Below, piece after piece: positions 20,937 through 30,283 of a stretch of 64,000 nucleotides of DNA. Made by a program: the position numbers and the translations under genes. Numbering within the stretch: position 1 is the first letter of the stretch; each line of letters opens with the position of its first letter. A model generated the notes under the pieces. It searched no databases and was not told where the DNA came from. It worked only from the letters and a program-made list of their open reading frames with translations. Source of the stretch: an uncultured Cytophagales bacterium (GTDB lineage Bacteria > Bacteroidota > Bacteroidia > Cytophagales > Cyclobacteriaceae); the NCBI GenBank assembly GCA_913057175.1, contig CAJXNP010000009.1, forward strand, positions 234,751 through 298,750, in the 5' to 3' direction.

Positions 20937-20956
20937 GATTGAAAAATTTGAATTGT

Positions 20957-22240
20957 TTAACCTAAGAAACTTAATAATATACCTGCAGCAACAGCACTAC
21001 CAATCACACCTGAAACATTCGGAGCCATTGCATGCATTAATAAATGATTGCTTTTATCATATCTTAAACCTTCCACCTGAACGACTCTGGCACTATCAGG
21101 TACGGCTGATACACCAGCCGCACCAATCAGAGGATTGATCTTGTTTTCTCCTTTAAGGAATAAATTCATGATCTTGGCGAAAATCAATCCACCCATTGTA
21201 GCGACAATAAAGGAAGCAGCGCCAAGAAAGAAGATTTTCATGGAGTCCCAGGTAAGAAAGATATCTGCCTGTGTGGAAGCTCCCACTGTCATTCCTAATA
21301 GAATGGTAACAATGTCTATCATTTTTGTTCGGGCAGTATCTGCCAACCTCTCAGTTCTACCGGATTCTTTTAGTATATTTCCAAAGAACAACATACCCAA
21401 AAGAGGTAATGCTGATGGAGCAATAAATGTGGTCAACAAAAGACCTACTATCGGAAACATGATTTTCTCCCTTTTTGAAACTGCGCGAGGAGGTTTCATC
21501 CTGATTACTCTTTCCTTTTTTGAGATCAGCAATCGCATGATCGGAGGTTGAATAACAGGAACCAATGCCATGTAGGAATAAGCAGCTATGGCAATTGGGC
21601 CAATTAAATTGGTTGTTCCGTTCAAACCGTTGGCCAGTTTGGAAGATAAAAAGATTGCGGTTGGTCCATCAGCACCACCGATGATCCCGATAGCGCCCGC
21701 TTCTGAAAGTGAAAATCCCAGCAAAATTGCTCCAATGAAGGTAAGAAATACACCAATTTGAGCGGCTGCTCCTAAAAGCATCAATTTTGGATTTGAGATA
21801 AGGGATGAAAAATCAGTCATGGCTCCGATCCCCAAAAAGATCAAAGGAGGATACACACCCTTTACGACTCCAAAATACAGGTAATTTAATACAGAACCAC
21901 TTTCATAAATGCCAATCTGATTTCCAGCTACAAAAGGAATATTTCCAATTAAAATTCCAGTACCAATGGGGATGAGCAAAAGCGGCTCATAATCATATTG
22001 GATGGCAAGGTAGATAAATATCAAACCGACGACGATCATGATAAAATGACCAAGGGTCACATTGGCAAAGCCTGTATAGCTCATAAATACGGATATGCCG
22101 TGAAGGGCTTCCTGGATAATTCCTCCAAATTCATCATTTTCTACTTCGGCAGCAGGTCCATTGCTGACCTGAGCCAACAAAAAACCAGCGGAAACCAGGA
22201 TAAACAGGATGATAATGGCATTTTTAACTATTTTTTTCAT
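20957..22240 (-). CDS. mmdB: Na+-translocating (methylmalonyl-CoA/oxaloacetate) decarboxylase, beta subunit
   Basis: Integral membrane subunit that decarboxylates carboxybiotin and pumps sodium. At 427 residues with about ten hydrophobic segments it matches OadB/MmdB. Diagnostic motifs are GIIGGADGPTAIFLSSKLA, whose D191 corresponds to the essential aspartate of the Klebsiella subunit, and GAAGVSAVPDSARVVQ in the C-terminal part that forms the second Na+ site. An extra hydrophobic N-terminal stretch (residues 5-25) precedes the core, as in many Bacteroidota homologues. The biotin carrier gene lies 10 bases upstream. Confidence 0.94.
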   Translation of the reverse strand: MKKIVKNAIIILFILVSAGFLLAQVSNGPAAEVENDEFGGIIQEALHGISVFMSYTGFANVTLGHFIMIVVGLIFIYLAIQYDYEPLLLIPIGTGILIGNIPFVAGNQIGIYESGSVLNYLYFGVVKGVYPPLIFLGIGAMTDFSSLISNPKLMLLGAAAQIGVFLTFIGAILLGFSLSEAGAIGIIGGADGPTAIFLSSKLANGLNGTTNLIGPIAIAAYSYMALVPVIQPPIMRLLISKKERVIRMKPPRAVSKREKIMFPIVGLLLTTFIAPSALPLLGMLFFGNILKESGRTERLADTARTKMIDIVTILLGMTVGASTQADIFLTWDSMKIFFLGAASFIVATMGGLIFAKIMNLFLKGENKINPLIGAAGVSAVPDSARVVQVEGLRYDKSNHLLMHAMAPNVSGVIGSAVAAGILLSFLG

Positions 22241-22250
22241 GATATTCCTG

Positions 22251-22670
22251 CTATCCGATTTCCATCAATACATCTCCCTGCAATACACTTTCACCAGCCT
22301 TCTTATGGATTTTCAGAATAGTACCTGAAGATTCAGCCAGTATGGTATTTTCCATTTTCATTGCTTCAAGTATGATGAGTTCATCACCTGTTTTTACATG
22401 GGCACCTTCTGAGGCCATTACCTTAAGTATGACTCCCGGAAGTGGCGCAGTAATGGTTTTTGTTGATTTTTGAGTTTTTAAAGGTTCAACCCCCTGAACT
22501 GGCTTGGGTTCTGTGCGAATGAGTGTGGGGGTTTTAGAAGTCTTTACTTCGGTTTCCATTTCAACATTGTAAAATGATCCGTTGACTTCCAGTTGAATTT
22601 GATTTCCTTCAGCGCTTTTGACATTTATATGATAGGAATTCCCATTTATTTTTAATTTATAATTTTTCAT
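22251..22670 (-). CDS. mmdC: Biotin carrier subunit of the Na+-pumping decarboxylase
   Basis: A 139-residue biotinyl-carrier protein. The C-terminal 70 residues form a biotinyl/lipoyl domain with the biotin attachment motif EAMKMEN, the modified lysine being K105. A linker of Lys/Thr/Pro (about 55-72) joins it to an N-terminal small beta domain (KLKINGNSYHINVKS). It should shuttle carboxyl groups between the MmdA carboxyltransferase and the membrane beta subunit. The cluster has no biotin carboxylase, which favours a decarboxylase over an ATP-dependent propionyl-CoA carboxylase. Confidence 0.92.
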   Translation of the reverse strand: MKNYKLKINGNSYHINVKSAEGNQIQLEVNGSFYNVEMETEVKTSKTPTLIRTEPKPVQGVEPLKTQKSTKTITAPLPGVILKVMASEGAHVKTGDELIILEAMKMENTILAESSGTILKIHKKAGESVLQGDVLMEIG

Positions 22671-22700
22671 CTCACTAATATTGTTTCTTTGGATTGATCA

Positions 22701-23045
22701 TTACCTGACTTGGTGAGTCACATAAATTTTAGAACTCCACGGTGAATAGACCTTTGGCGACTGGCTAATCGTTATGATTGCATTCTCATCGTCATGTGTC
22801 TCTTCAAGAAAAACATATATAGCCGAACAGATAGCTGCCATTTCTTCCCCGCTTTGAAAGTTGTCTTTTGACTTTTCTGTTTCTGTTGAAACCCGGACCT
22901 CCTTCTGCTTGATGATGTGTTTGATCAGGTTAGGAATACCATACTCAAATACAAGGTAGAGGAGTAAAAGTGAAAGAAATACAATCCCCATTCCTATGGC
23001 TAGTATAACTACGCCTTCCTGCATCGGTGTGCTAATAAGTATCAT
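22701..23045 (-). CDS. OadG-family subunit of the Na+-pumping decarboxylase
   Basis: A 114-residue protein with one N-terminal membrane helix (VVILAIGMGIVFLSLLLLYLVFEYG) followed by a charged cytoplasmic tail, the usual OadG (gamma/delta) arrangement that anchors the peripheral carboxyltransferase to the beta subunit. The family's conserved GMGIVF.FL is present. The tail contains EEMAAICSAIYVFLEE, a feature of longer Bacteroidota forms. It lies between the carboxyltransferase and biotin carrier genes, as expected. Confidence 0.85.
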   Translation of the reverse strand: MILISTPMQEGVVILAIGMGIVFLSLLLLYLVFEYGIPNLIKHIIKQKEVRVSTETEKSKDNFQSGEEMAAICSAIYVFLEETHDDENAIITISQSPKVYSPWSSKIYVTHQVR

Positions 23046-23054
23046 GGCGATTAA

Positions 23055-24617
23055 CTATAAAGGTATGTTACAATGTTTCTTAGGCGGATTCATTTCTTTC
23101 TTTGTAGAAAGAGCTTCCAGCGCCCGGATAATCCTGAACCTTGTGTTCCTGGGTTCAATAATGTCATCGATAAAGCCATATTTTGCCGCCTGATAAGGGT
23201 TGGCAAACTTTTCAATGTATTCAGACTCTTTTGCCTGGATGTATTTGGATTTTTCTTCATCGCTTTCAATTTTAGCAATGTTTCTTCCTTCCAGTACTTC
23301 GATCGCGCCTTTTGCACCCATAACTGCAATTTCTGCAGTAGGCCATGCATAATTCATATCCCCACGAAGCTGTTTGCAGCTCATCACATCGTGTGCTCCT
23401 CCATAAGATTTTCTAAGGGTAATTGTTACTTTAGGAACTGTTGCCTCGCCATATGCATAAAGCAATTTAGCACCATGAATAATGATTCCTCCGTATTCCT
23501 GTGAGCTTCCTGGCAGGAATCCGGGTACATCTACAAATGTTACCAGTGATATATTAAAGGCGTCGCAGAATCGAACAAATCGAGCTGCTTTCCTTGATGC
23601 ATCAATATCCAATACCCCTGCTAAAAACATGGGTTGGTTGGCAACAATACCCACAGGCCTTCCATTATACCTGGCAAAACCAATGACGATGTTTTTGGCA
23701 TAGTTTCGCTGGATTTCAAGAAAGTCCCCACCATCTACTGTTAAGCGAATGACATCTTTAACATTATATGGTTTATTTGGATTGTCAGGTATGATTTCGT
23801 TTAAGCTGTCTTCTAACCGGTCAATTGGATCAGTGTTTTTGATGACTGGAGGGTCCTCAAGATTGTTTTGTGGAAGATAGCTTATAAGTTTGCGAATCAG
23901 AAGGATACCTTCTTCCTCAGTTTCGGTTAAGAAATGTGTTATGCCTGATTTGGTGGCGTGAACATTTGCGCCTCCAAGGTCTTCGGTTGAGATGATTTCA
24001 CCCGTAACGGTTTGCACAACTTTCGGACCGGTCACAAACATATATGAAGTCCTTTCCGTCATGGTAATAAAATCCGTTAGGGCAGGGGAGTAAACTGCTC
24101 CACCGGCACAAGGACCAAAAATGGCTGATATCTGCGGGACCACGCCGGAAGCAAGTATATTCCTTTGAAAGATCTCCGCATAACCGGCCAATGACCGGAC
24201 ACCTTCCTGGATACGGGCTCCACCCGAATCATTTAAACCAATGACCGGGGCGCCAATTTTCATTGCCTGGTCGATGATTTTACAAATCTTCAAAGCAAAT
24301 GTCTCCGATAGGGACCCGCCAAATACGGTGAAATCCTGCGAGAAAACAAAAACGATGCGTCCGTCAATGGTCCCACGACCTGTTACTACACCATCGGAGT
24401 AATACTTTTCTTTATCAAGACCAAATGAAAAAGTACGATGTGTAACAAACATATCGTACTCTTCAAAACTTCCTTCATCAAGGAGCAGGTTGATTCTCTC
24501 CCTGGCTGTTAACTTTCCTTTTTCATGTTGGGCGTCGATTCGCTTTTCTCCACCACCTAAACGGGCCTCTTCTCGTTTGTCAACCAAAGCCCTTATTTTT
24601 TCAGTATTAAGTGACAT
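23055..24617 (-). CDS. mmdA: Methylmalonyl-CoA decarboxylase alpha / acyl-CoA carboxyltransferase
   Basis: Cytoplasmic carboxyltransferase of 520 residues that moves the carboxyl group of methylmalonyl-CoA to biotin. Both crotonase-like halves are present: [50 protein letters not shown] and [16 protein letters not shown] in the N-domain; [38 protein letters not shown] and [18 protein letters not shown] in the C-domain. Sequence alone does not separate MmdA from propionyl-CoA carboxylase beta, but adjacency to OadG- and OadB-type subunits and the absence of a biotin carboxylase favour the decarboxylase. Confidence 0.93.
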   Translation of the reverse strand: MSLNTEKIRALVDKREEARLGGGEKRIDAQHEKGKLTARERINLLLDEGSFEEYDMFVTHRTFSFGLDKEKYYSDGVVTGRGTIDGRIVFVFSQDFTVFGGSLSETFALKICKIIDQAMKIGAPVIGLNDSGGARIQEGVRSLAGYAEIFQRNILASGVVPQISAIFGPCAGGAVYSPALTDFITMTERTSYMFVTGPKVVQTVTGEIISTEDLGGANVHATKSGITHFLTETEEEGILLIRKLISYLPQNNLEDPPVIKNTDPIDRLEDSLNEIIPDNPNKPYNVKDVIRLTVDGGDFLEIQRNYAKNIVIGFARYNGRPVGIVANQPMFLAGVLDIDASRKAARFVRFCDAFNISLVTFVDVPGFLPGSSQEYGGIIIHGAKLLYAYGEATVPKVTITLRKSYGGAHDVMSCKQLRGDMNYAWPTAEIAVMGAKGAIEVLEGRNIAKIESDEEKSKYIQAKESEYIEKFANPYQAAKYGFIDDIIEPRNTRFRIIRALEALSTKKEMNPPKKHCNIPL

Positions 24618-24669
24618 ATCTGGTTTTTGATTTATTGTTTTTTACCGTTTATTAGTTTTGACCATCCGG

Positions 24670-25077
24670 TCAGGTCTTTTTTTCACATAATTCTGTCAGT
24701 ACACCAAGCGTAGATTTTGGATGTAAAAAGGCGATATCTAATCCTTCGGCCCCTTTTCTTGGCGTTTTGTCAATTAAAAGGATCTCATCATTCTCAGCCT
24801 TTTCCAGTTGTTTTTCTAAATTATCAACAGCAAAAGCTATGTGATGTACTCCTTCTCCTCTTTTTTCAATGAATCTGCCGATAGGACCATCTGGAGAAGT
24901 GCTTTCAAGTAACTCTAGTTTTGTTTGTCCAATCTTAAAAAATGCGGTTTTAACTTTCTGATCCAGAACTTCCTCAACAGAATAACATTTAAGACCCAGC
25001 TTGTTTTCATAAAATTTGATTGCTGATTCCAGGTCCTTCACTGCTATGCCGATGTGTTCAATATAATTTAACTCCAT
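24670..25077 (-). CDS. mce: Methylmalonyl-CoA epimerase
   Basis: Metal-dependent VOC-superfamily enzyme of 135 residues interconverting (S)- and (R)-methylmalonyl-CoA, needed because decarboxylase and mutase use opposite epimers. Metal ligands appear in YIEHIGIAVKDLE (His near 10), the GEGVHHIAFAVD segment and the C-terminal LTELCE (Glu). The phrase FLHPKSTLGVLTEL is typical of the family. It is the first gene of the minus-strand cluster, with its promoter probably between 25078 and 25214. Confidence 0.93.
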   Translation of the reverse strand: MELNYIEHIGIAVKDLESAIKFYENKLGLKCYSVEEVLDQKVKTAFFKIGQTKLELLESTSPDGPIGRFIEKRGEGVHHIAFAVDNLEKQLEKAENDEILLIDKTPRKGAEGLDIAFLHPKSTLGVLTELCEKKT

Positions 25078-25157
25078 TTGATTGATCTTTTAATTTATTT
25101 TAATAGGTTCACTTCATAATTTACACATTTTTCTTTCATTGATTATGTGCGAAATTT

Positions 25158-25198
25158 ACCCATCAATGGGTTCATCAAACCTGCTTTTTATCAGGTTT
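25158..25198. promoter_or_regulatory. Inverted repeats in the mce/meaB divergent promoter region
   Basis: Two dyads lie between the divergent genes. ACCCAT-CA-ATGGGT (25158-25171) falls, on the minus strand, between a TTTG and a TAAATTTC that resemble Bacteroidota -33 and -7 boxes for the mce operon with 17-base spacing. AAACCTG (25177-25183) pairs with CAGGTTT (25192-25198) and is followed by a short T run on the plus strand ahead of meaB, so it could be an attenuator or another binding site. Function is inferred. Confidence 0.45.
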
Positions 25199-25214
25199 TT
25201 GTATAATTTTTATC

Positions 25215-26228
25215 ATGAAAAAATCGGGAAGTATCTTTCGTAAGAGTCGTTTAAATCCGGATCAATATGTTCAGGGGATCCTGGAAGGAGACAGGATTAT
25301 TCTTAGCAAAGCTATCACACTCGTGGAAAGTAAACTTTACGAAGACAACTACCTGGCAGAACAGGTTTTAGGAGAATTACTTCCTTCTACCGGAAATTCT
25401 CTGCGAATTGGAATTACTGGAGTTCCCGGGGTTGGCAAAAGCTCTTTCATAGAATCCTTTGGAAAATACCTCACTTCAAAAGGGAAAAAAATAGCCGTGC
25501 TGACCATTGATCCATCCAGTCAGCGCTCACAGGGAAGTATTCTGGGAGATAAGACGAGAATGGAAGAGCTGTCTAATGATCCCTTGGCATTTATCCGTCC
25601 GTCAGCTTCAGGAAATACTTTAGGAGGAGTGAATTCCCGCACGAGAGAAACCATGCTCATGTGTGAAGCGGCGGGTTTTGAAATCATCATCGTCGAAACA
25701 GTAGGAGTGGGGCAAAGCGAAACAACTGTTAAAGGGATGGTTGATTTCTTTTTACTATTAATGCTTTCGGGTGCCGGTGATGAGCTTCAGGGAATCAAAA
25801 AAGGCATCATGGAAATGGCTGACGCTATTGCTATTAACAAAGCCGATGGCGATAATATCAGGAAAAGCGAAATAGCTAAACGGGAATATCAGAATGCTTT
25901 ACACATGTTTCCTCCCAGTGAAAATGGATGGTATCCCCAGGTTCTTACGTGTTCTGCGTTAAACGGAGCAGGAATTCCTGAAATCTGGAAACTGATAGAA
26001 AATTTTCAAACTGAAATGAAAAGAAAAGGATACTTCCAAAGTAACCGACAACAGCAGAATGTCTCCTGGATGAAAGAAACCATTTCTTATAACCTGCAAG
26101 CCGATTTTTATAATAATGAGAAAATCAGGAAATTATTGGATTTTAAACTTCAACAAGTAGAAAGCGAAAAATTGCCTGCCATCACTGCTGCCAAAGAACT
26201 TTTGGACCTTTTTTATTCTGGAAAATAG
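25215..26228 (+). CDS. meaB: Methylmalonyl-CoA mutase-associated GTPase (MeaB/ArgK)
   Basis: G3E-family P-loop GTPase of 337 residues that protects and reloads adenosylcobalamin on methylmalonyl-CoA mutase. Walker A is GVPGVGKSSF, Walker B and switch regions include LTIDPSSQRSQGSILGDKTR and IVETVGVGQSE, and the base-specificity motif is NKAD in AIAINKADGDN. Length and the C-terminal dimerisation arm fit MeaB. It is divergent from the mutase cluster, consistent with joint regulation. Older names call this family ArgK/LAO transport ATPase, which is misleading here. Confidence 0.95.
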   Translation: MKKSGSIFRKSRLNPDQYVQGILEGDRIILSKAITLVESKLYEDNYLAEQVLGELLPSTGNSLRIGITGVPGVGKSSFIESFGKYLTSKGKKIAVLTIDPSSQRSQGSILGDKTRMEELSNDPLAFIRPSASGNTLGGVNSRTRETMLMCEAAGFEIIIVETVGVGQSETTVKGMVDFFLLLMLSGAGDELQGIKKGIMEMADAIAINKADGDNIRKSEIAKREYQNALHMFPPSENGWYPQVLTCSALNGAGIPEIWKLIENFQTEMKRKGYFQSNRQQQNVSWMKETISYNLQADFYNNEKIRKLLDFKLQQVESEKLPAITAAKELLDLFYSGK

Positions 26229-26489
26229 TCATTGCAACTTCGTTCCGAAATCAATCGAACTTTTTCCCGTGTAAGGAAACTACCCTTATTGAAACAATAA
26301 TCTTACGATAAGCTGATTTTCAACGATCAGAAAGAAACTAACTCTTTCAAAAGGAAATTACCAGCAATTTTTTAGCACAATTATTCCAAAATGAAGAATC
26401 AATTACATGGTCTGACTGCATTTAGTTTGAATTCATAGTTACTCCAACAATCTTCGCATCATTAAACCTTAGCGTAACTGGGATAAATT

Positions 26490-27368
26490 ATGAAGACGAA
26501 AATTTTAATTTTAATTATTTTTTTAGCGTCTGTGCATTTTTCCAAAGCACAGGTCAGACCACACATCGGGGTCTCTACGGCTATTAATACCACTATATTA
26601 TTTGATGAAGGTTTGAATACGGATCCTCAGTATATATCTGTCAGGACATATGAAATGACACCTATTGGATTTTCATTTGGTGTGGACTTTTCGAAAAAAT
26701 TCGGATTGCAACTTGAGTCGATCATGGGACAGCAGGAAATGATTTTCGAAATGGTAGATGCTGTTAAAACTTCAGTTGGTGAAAGAAAACTCGATATGAG
26801 CTATTTACACCTGCCACTTTTAATGCGATTTATGGGTGGGGGTGATAAAAGAGCCAGAATGAATTTTAATTTCGGACCTCAACTTTCCATCCTCAACTCG
26901 GGAATTGAAAATTTCGACGTGACGCAGCCAAATGCTGTACTGGAAATTCCTGAAGGAGCCATCGATGACCTTCCCGAAGGAACCGTTGATAATGGGGACG
27001 GCACCTACACCATGCCAGGTGAATTACCCCAGGAAGGATTTAGCACTGCACTTTTGAAAAAGAATGCCGATAGCCAAATTGAATCATTCAAAAATAAAGA
27101 ATTTCACCTGGTAGGTGGGCTTGGGCTGGATATTGATTTTAGTAAGCATCTGTACCTGGGAATGAACGTCAGGGCCGATTATTCATTTACCGATATGAGA
27201 AATGGCGAATTGATCGAGCAAATTAAGCGTGGATCTCTGACAGATATCGCAAATAACCGATCAACTCTAACATTAAGCGCCCAAATCAGTTTAAACTTTA
27301 TGATAGGTGGAACGAGATCTCACAACAAAAAATTAATGGAGCAAGAGGGAGAAGCAGATTTTAGATAG
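26490..27368 (+). CDS. PorT-like outer-membrane beta-barrel protein
   Basis: A 292-residue secreted protein with a signal peptide ending at HFSKAQVRPHIG. The rest shows the alternating pattern of the OMP beta-barrel-2 (PorT-like) family: MTPIGFSFGVDFSKKFGLQL, YLHLPLLMRF, NFGPQLSIL, FHLVGGLGLDIDF, LTLSAQISLNF. An acidic insertion at about 150-185 (PEGAIDDLPEGTVDNGDGTY) probably forms an extracellular loop. Function is unknown; PorT itself belongs to T9SS but this wide family has many unrelated members. About 260 bases without a gene precede it. Confidence 0.75.
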   Translation: MKTKILILIIFLASVHFSKAQVRPHIGVSTAINTTILFDEGLNTDPQYISVRTYEMTPIGFSFGVDFSKKFGLQLESIMGQQEMIFEMVDAVKTSVGERKLDMSYLHLPLLMRFMGGGDKRARMNFNFGPQLSILNSGIENFDVTQPNAVLEIPEGAIDDLPEGTVDNGDGTYTMPGELPQEGFSTALLKKNADSQIESFKNKEFHLVGGLGLDIDFSKHLYLGMNVRADYSFTDMRNGELIEQIKRGSLTDIANNRSTLTLSAQISLNFMIGGTRSHNKKLMEQEGEADFR

Positions 27369-27400
27369 AATTTAAATAGGTTACGGTGTAAATACTTAAG

Positions 27401-27427
27401 AGCAGGCTTTTTAGTCTGCTTTTTTTA
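27401..27427 (+). terminator. Terminator after PorT-like gene
   Basis: Stem AGCAG (27401-27405) pairs with CTGCT (27416-27420), extended by a G-T pair, and is followed by a T tract from 27421. It lies about 30 bases past the stop codon. Confidence 0.65.
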
Positions 27428-27478
27428 TTTTTATATTTCGTTCGTTGTATTTTTAACTACTGACAATCACAATTAACT

Positions 27479-28342
27479 ATGAAAAAATTATTGGCTGCTA
27501 TTTTTTTAGCTCTTCTATGCAATTTTTCTTATGCCCAGGATATCTCAAGTTCACTTTTATGGAAAATATCGGGACCTGAGCTGGAAGAACCATCCTACTT
27601 ATATGGAACCATTCATTTAATCTGTCAGAATGAAGTTGTGATTTCAGAAACGATGAAAGCTGCTTTTGACAGTACAGACCAGTTGATCATGGAACTGGAC
27701 ATGGACAACCCCAATCTGCAAACTGAAATGCAACAATACTCTTTTAATAAAAACAGCGAGAATATCATTGACCTTTTATCGGAGGATGATATTGTTGTGG
27801 TTGATAGTTTTCTAAGACAAAACTACAATACTGAGCTCGCTCAGATCGGCATTTTTAAACCTCAGGTATTATCTTCGATGATCATGATGAAAATCCTGCC
27901 CTGTGAGCGAGTCGGTTCTCTGGAATTTGAACTCTTGAGAATGGCAGCTGCAAGGGAGATTGAGGTGATAGGATTGGAGACTGTGAGATATCAAATGTCA
28001 TTATTCGATTCTATTCCCAGAACTGAGCAGGTGAAGTGGATGGTAGAAATGGTCAAAGACCTGGACGAATCAAAAAAGGAATTGGTGGAATTGACCAAAA
28101 TTTACCAGGAGCAGGATATTGATAAAATATATGAGCACACAACTGAATTGCCGGAGTATGCTGAATATGAGGGATTGTTTTTATCCAATCGTAACTTAAA
28201 TTGGATACCGATCATAGAAGAAAATATCAAGAAGATGTCATCATTTATAGCTGTAGGAGCGGGTCATTTGGGTTCAGACATGGGAGTTGTGAAGCTACTT
28301 CACGATAAGGGATACATCCTTGAGCCTATTTACATGGAATAA
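27479..28342 (+). CDS. TraB/GumN-family secreted protein
   Basis: A 287-residue exported protein with a signal peptide (MKKLLAAIFLALLCNFSYAQ). Family hallmarks are YLYGTIHLICQNE at about 41-53, where the GxxH dyad sits, QLIMELDM, and the C-terminal GAGHLGSDMGVVKLLHDKGY. TraB/GumN domains are distantly related to EreA/ChaN/Tiki, and Tiki proteins are metal-dependent proteases, so a periplasmic hydrolase is plausible. No partner gene is adjacent. Confidence 0.83.
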   Translation: MKKLLAAIFLALLCNFSYAQDISSSLLWKISGPELEEPSYLYGTIHLICQNEVVISETMKAAFDSTDQLIMELDMDNPNLQTEMQQYSFNKNSENIIDLLSEDDIVVVDSFLRQNYNTELAQIGIFKPQVLSSMIMMKILPCERVGSLEFELLRMAAAREIEVIGLETVRYQMSLFDSIPRTEQVKWMVEMVKDLDESKKELVELTKIYQEQDIDKIYEHTTELPEYAEYEGLFLSNRNLNWIPIIEENIKKMSSFIAVGAGHLGSDMGVVKLLHDKGYILEPIYME

Positions 28343-28348
28343 TTACCT

Positions 28349-29122
28349 CTAATCTTTAATGTAATCCGGCCCCGGACTTATGCAGGTCCATCCACCATCC
28401 ACAACTATCGTCTGACCGGTTATATGGCTTGCCTCGTCGGATGCCAGGAATTTTGCAGTGTTGGCAATATCATTAGTTGTCGCTGGTTCACCCAGTGGAG
28501 TTAGTTTGGACCATTTTGATTGATATTCTCTATCCTCCATCGTTCTCTCAGTAATGGTGGCCCCGGGAGCAATTGCATTTATGGTTATGCCATGCTCGGA
28601 CAATTCAATAACCAAATTTCGGGTAAGAGTTTCCAGAGCCCCCTTTGTCATACCGTAGGCAGATAAATCGATATGCGCCCTTCTTCCAACGACAGATGAG
28701 GTCACAATGATCCTTCCTTTCGTTTGATGTTTGATCATCTTTTTAGCGGCATGTTGAATCAGAAAAAATGTTCCTTCAATATTGATCCTTATTACTTCAC
28801 GAAGTTCAGCTGGTGTTATGGATAAAAAATCTCGGAAAAATGAATATCCTGCATTGGCAATAACAATATCCAGATGGTCAAATCTTTCTTCAATCTCCCT
28901 AAACGTTCTTTCAATGAACTCGACATCGCCGGCATCGCCAGGGAAAGGAAAGCAATTTGTGAGATTCTTATCAATTAATTGAGCCGCCTTTAAGCATAGG
29001 TTTTTATCCAGATCATTTAATAAAATGGTTGCACCTTCCAGATGGAATTGTCTGGCTATTTCAAATCCAATTCCGGATCCAGCACCGGTTATGAGAGCTA
29101 TTTTGCCATTTAATATGCCCAT
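28349..29122 (-). CDS. Short-chain dehydrogenase/reductase (SDR)
   Basis: Classical SDR of 257 residues. NAD(P)-binding TGAGSGIGFEIA, the VIANAG motif, the catalytic serine in IIVTSSVVG and the YGMTK catalytic Tyr-Lys pair are all present, and the C-terminal GQTIVVDGGWT is typical. An Asp after the second beta strand (LLNDLDKN) suggests NAD preference. The substrate is not predictable. Its ATG overlaps the stop codon of the TerC-family gene by one base, so the two are translationally coupled. Confidence 0.9.
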   Translation of the reverse strand: MGILNGKIALITGAGSGIGFEIARQFHLEGATILLNDLDKNLCLKAAQLIDKNLTNCFPFPGDAGDVEFIERTFREIEERFDHLDIVIANAGYSFFRDFLSITPAELREVIRINIEGTFFLIQHAAKKMIKHQTKGRIIVTSSVVGRRAHIDLSAYGMTKGALETLTRNLVIELSEHGITINAIAPGATITERTMEDREYQSKWSKLTPLGEPATTNDIANTAKFLASDEASHITGQTIVVDGGWTCISPGPDYIKD

Positions 29123-29889
29123 TACAGTCTAATTTCTTCCTTTTTGGCAGAGAGCTTTTTCTGATATCTTCCCTGGACAATATCTGTAAGCACTAAAGTG
29201 AAAATGACAAAGTAAAAAGTTGTCTTACTCATAGGCGTTATTTCATTACCAAATAGATGTAAATGTGCCAAATGACCCCCTTCTGTTAGTAGCATGATTC
29301 CGACAATAAATAGTATAAATAATCCTAAAACCTCATACATCCTGTTTTTCTGTAGGAAAGTAGCCACTTTGTCAGAAAGCCATATCATCAACAATCCTCC
29401 GATCACAATTGCGGTTGCCATTACCCAAAATACTTTCGTCAATGCCATGGCGCTTAGAATTGAATCAAATGAAAATACGAGGTTCATTAACACAATCCAG
29501 AAAATAATATTGCCAATTGAACTTGGTTTTTTCTTCATATCAATATGTTCTTCAAGGGAGATCATATGCCAGATTTCCTTTGTAGCAGTATAAATAATGA
29601 ACACTCCGCCACCCAGAACTATTGTGCTGTGTACATTGAATTCTCCCTCAAAAATATTGTTCAAGTGGATGGATAGAAATGGCTCTTTGAAATAGTCTAT
29701 CAGGGATATTAATGCAAACAAGAGCCCAATTCTTAAAAATATCGCTACTCCAATTCCCAGCTGGCGGACAAATTTTTGTTTTTCAACCGGAGCTCTTTTC
29801 GATTCAAGGGAAATATAAAGAAGATTGTCAAATCCAAGCACAGCCTGCAACAAGATCAGCAATCCAAGAGAGACTAAGTTATCAACCAT
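29122..29889 (-). CDS. TerC-family integral membrane protein
   Basis: A 255-residue protein with about seven hydrophobic helices. The conserved acidic residues of TerC appear in LQAVLGFDNLLYISLESKR near the N-terminus and NLVFSFDSILSAMALTKV in the middle, which make up the probable metal-ion path. TerC-family proteins are linked to metal-ion export (for example manganese) and tellurite resistance. It is the first gene of a two-gene unit with the SDR; no functional tie between them is evident. Confidence 0.85.
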   Translation of the reverse strand: MVDNLVSLGLLILLQAVLGFDNLLYISLESKRAPVEKQKFVRQLGIGVAIFLRIGLLFALISLIDYFKEPFLSIHLNNIFEGEFNVHSTIVLGGGVFIIYTATKEIWHMISLEEHIDMKKKPSSIGNIIFWIVLMNLVFSFDSILSAMALTKVFWVMATAIVIGGLLMIWLSDKVATFLQKNRMYEVLGLFILFIVGIMLLTEGGHLAHLHLFGNEITPMSKTTFYFVIFTLVLTDIVQGRYQKKLSAKKEEIRL

Positions 29890-30283
29890 TTTATGTTATG
29901 TTTAGGGTGTTCGAATCTAAAGGATGCCAATATAAATATATCGGCTATGATTGTAAATATTGGAAAGTATTTCTGTAAAAGCTCTTCTTCCGAATAATAA
30001 ATGACTAATAAGAATGTTTGTTCTTTTAATGACGACATCCGTCAGTCAAAATTGAAGTATTCCAAGGTGCCAAGGGAGTTGATCTAACAAAATTTTCATA
30101 TTTGTACATGCGAAAATGTTAGAGAATTACACTTAGGATTAACCAAATGTTAAAAAATAACGTCTGATTTAACAAAAAGATTAAAAAAATAGCTCGGTTA
30201 TCTATAAATGCTTTTATTTTTGACTTTTAAAAGTTAAGCAGTGAAATTGCACACATGAATTAAATTGATAATTATAAGCATCG
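29890..30283. promoter_or_regulatory. Divergent intergenic region, TerC / coiled-coil protein
   Basis: Nearly 400 AT-rich bases without a coding frame of note. On the plus strand TATTTTTG at 30215-30222 matches the Bacteroidota TAnnTTTG promoter box, about 60 bases before the next ATG, but no clear TTG partner sits at the right distance. No structured RNA was recognised. Confidence 0.3.
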
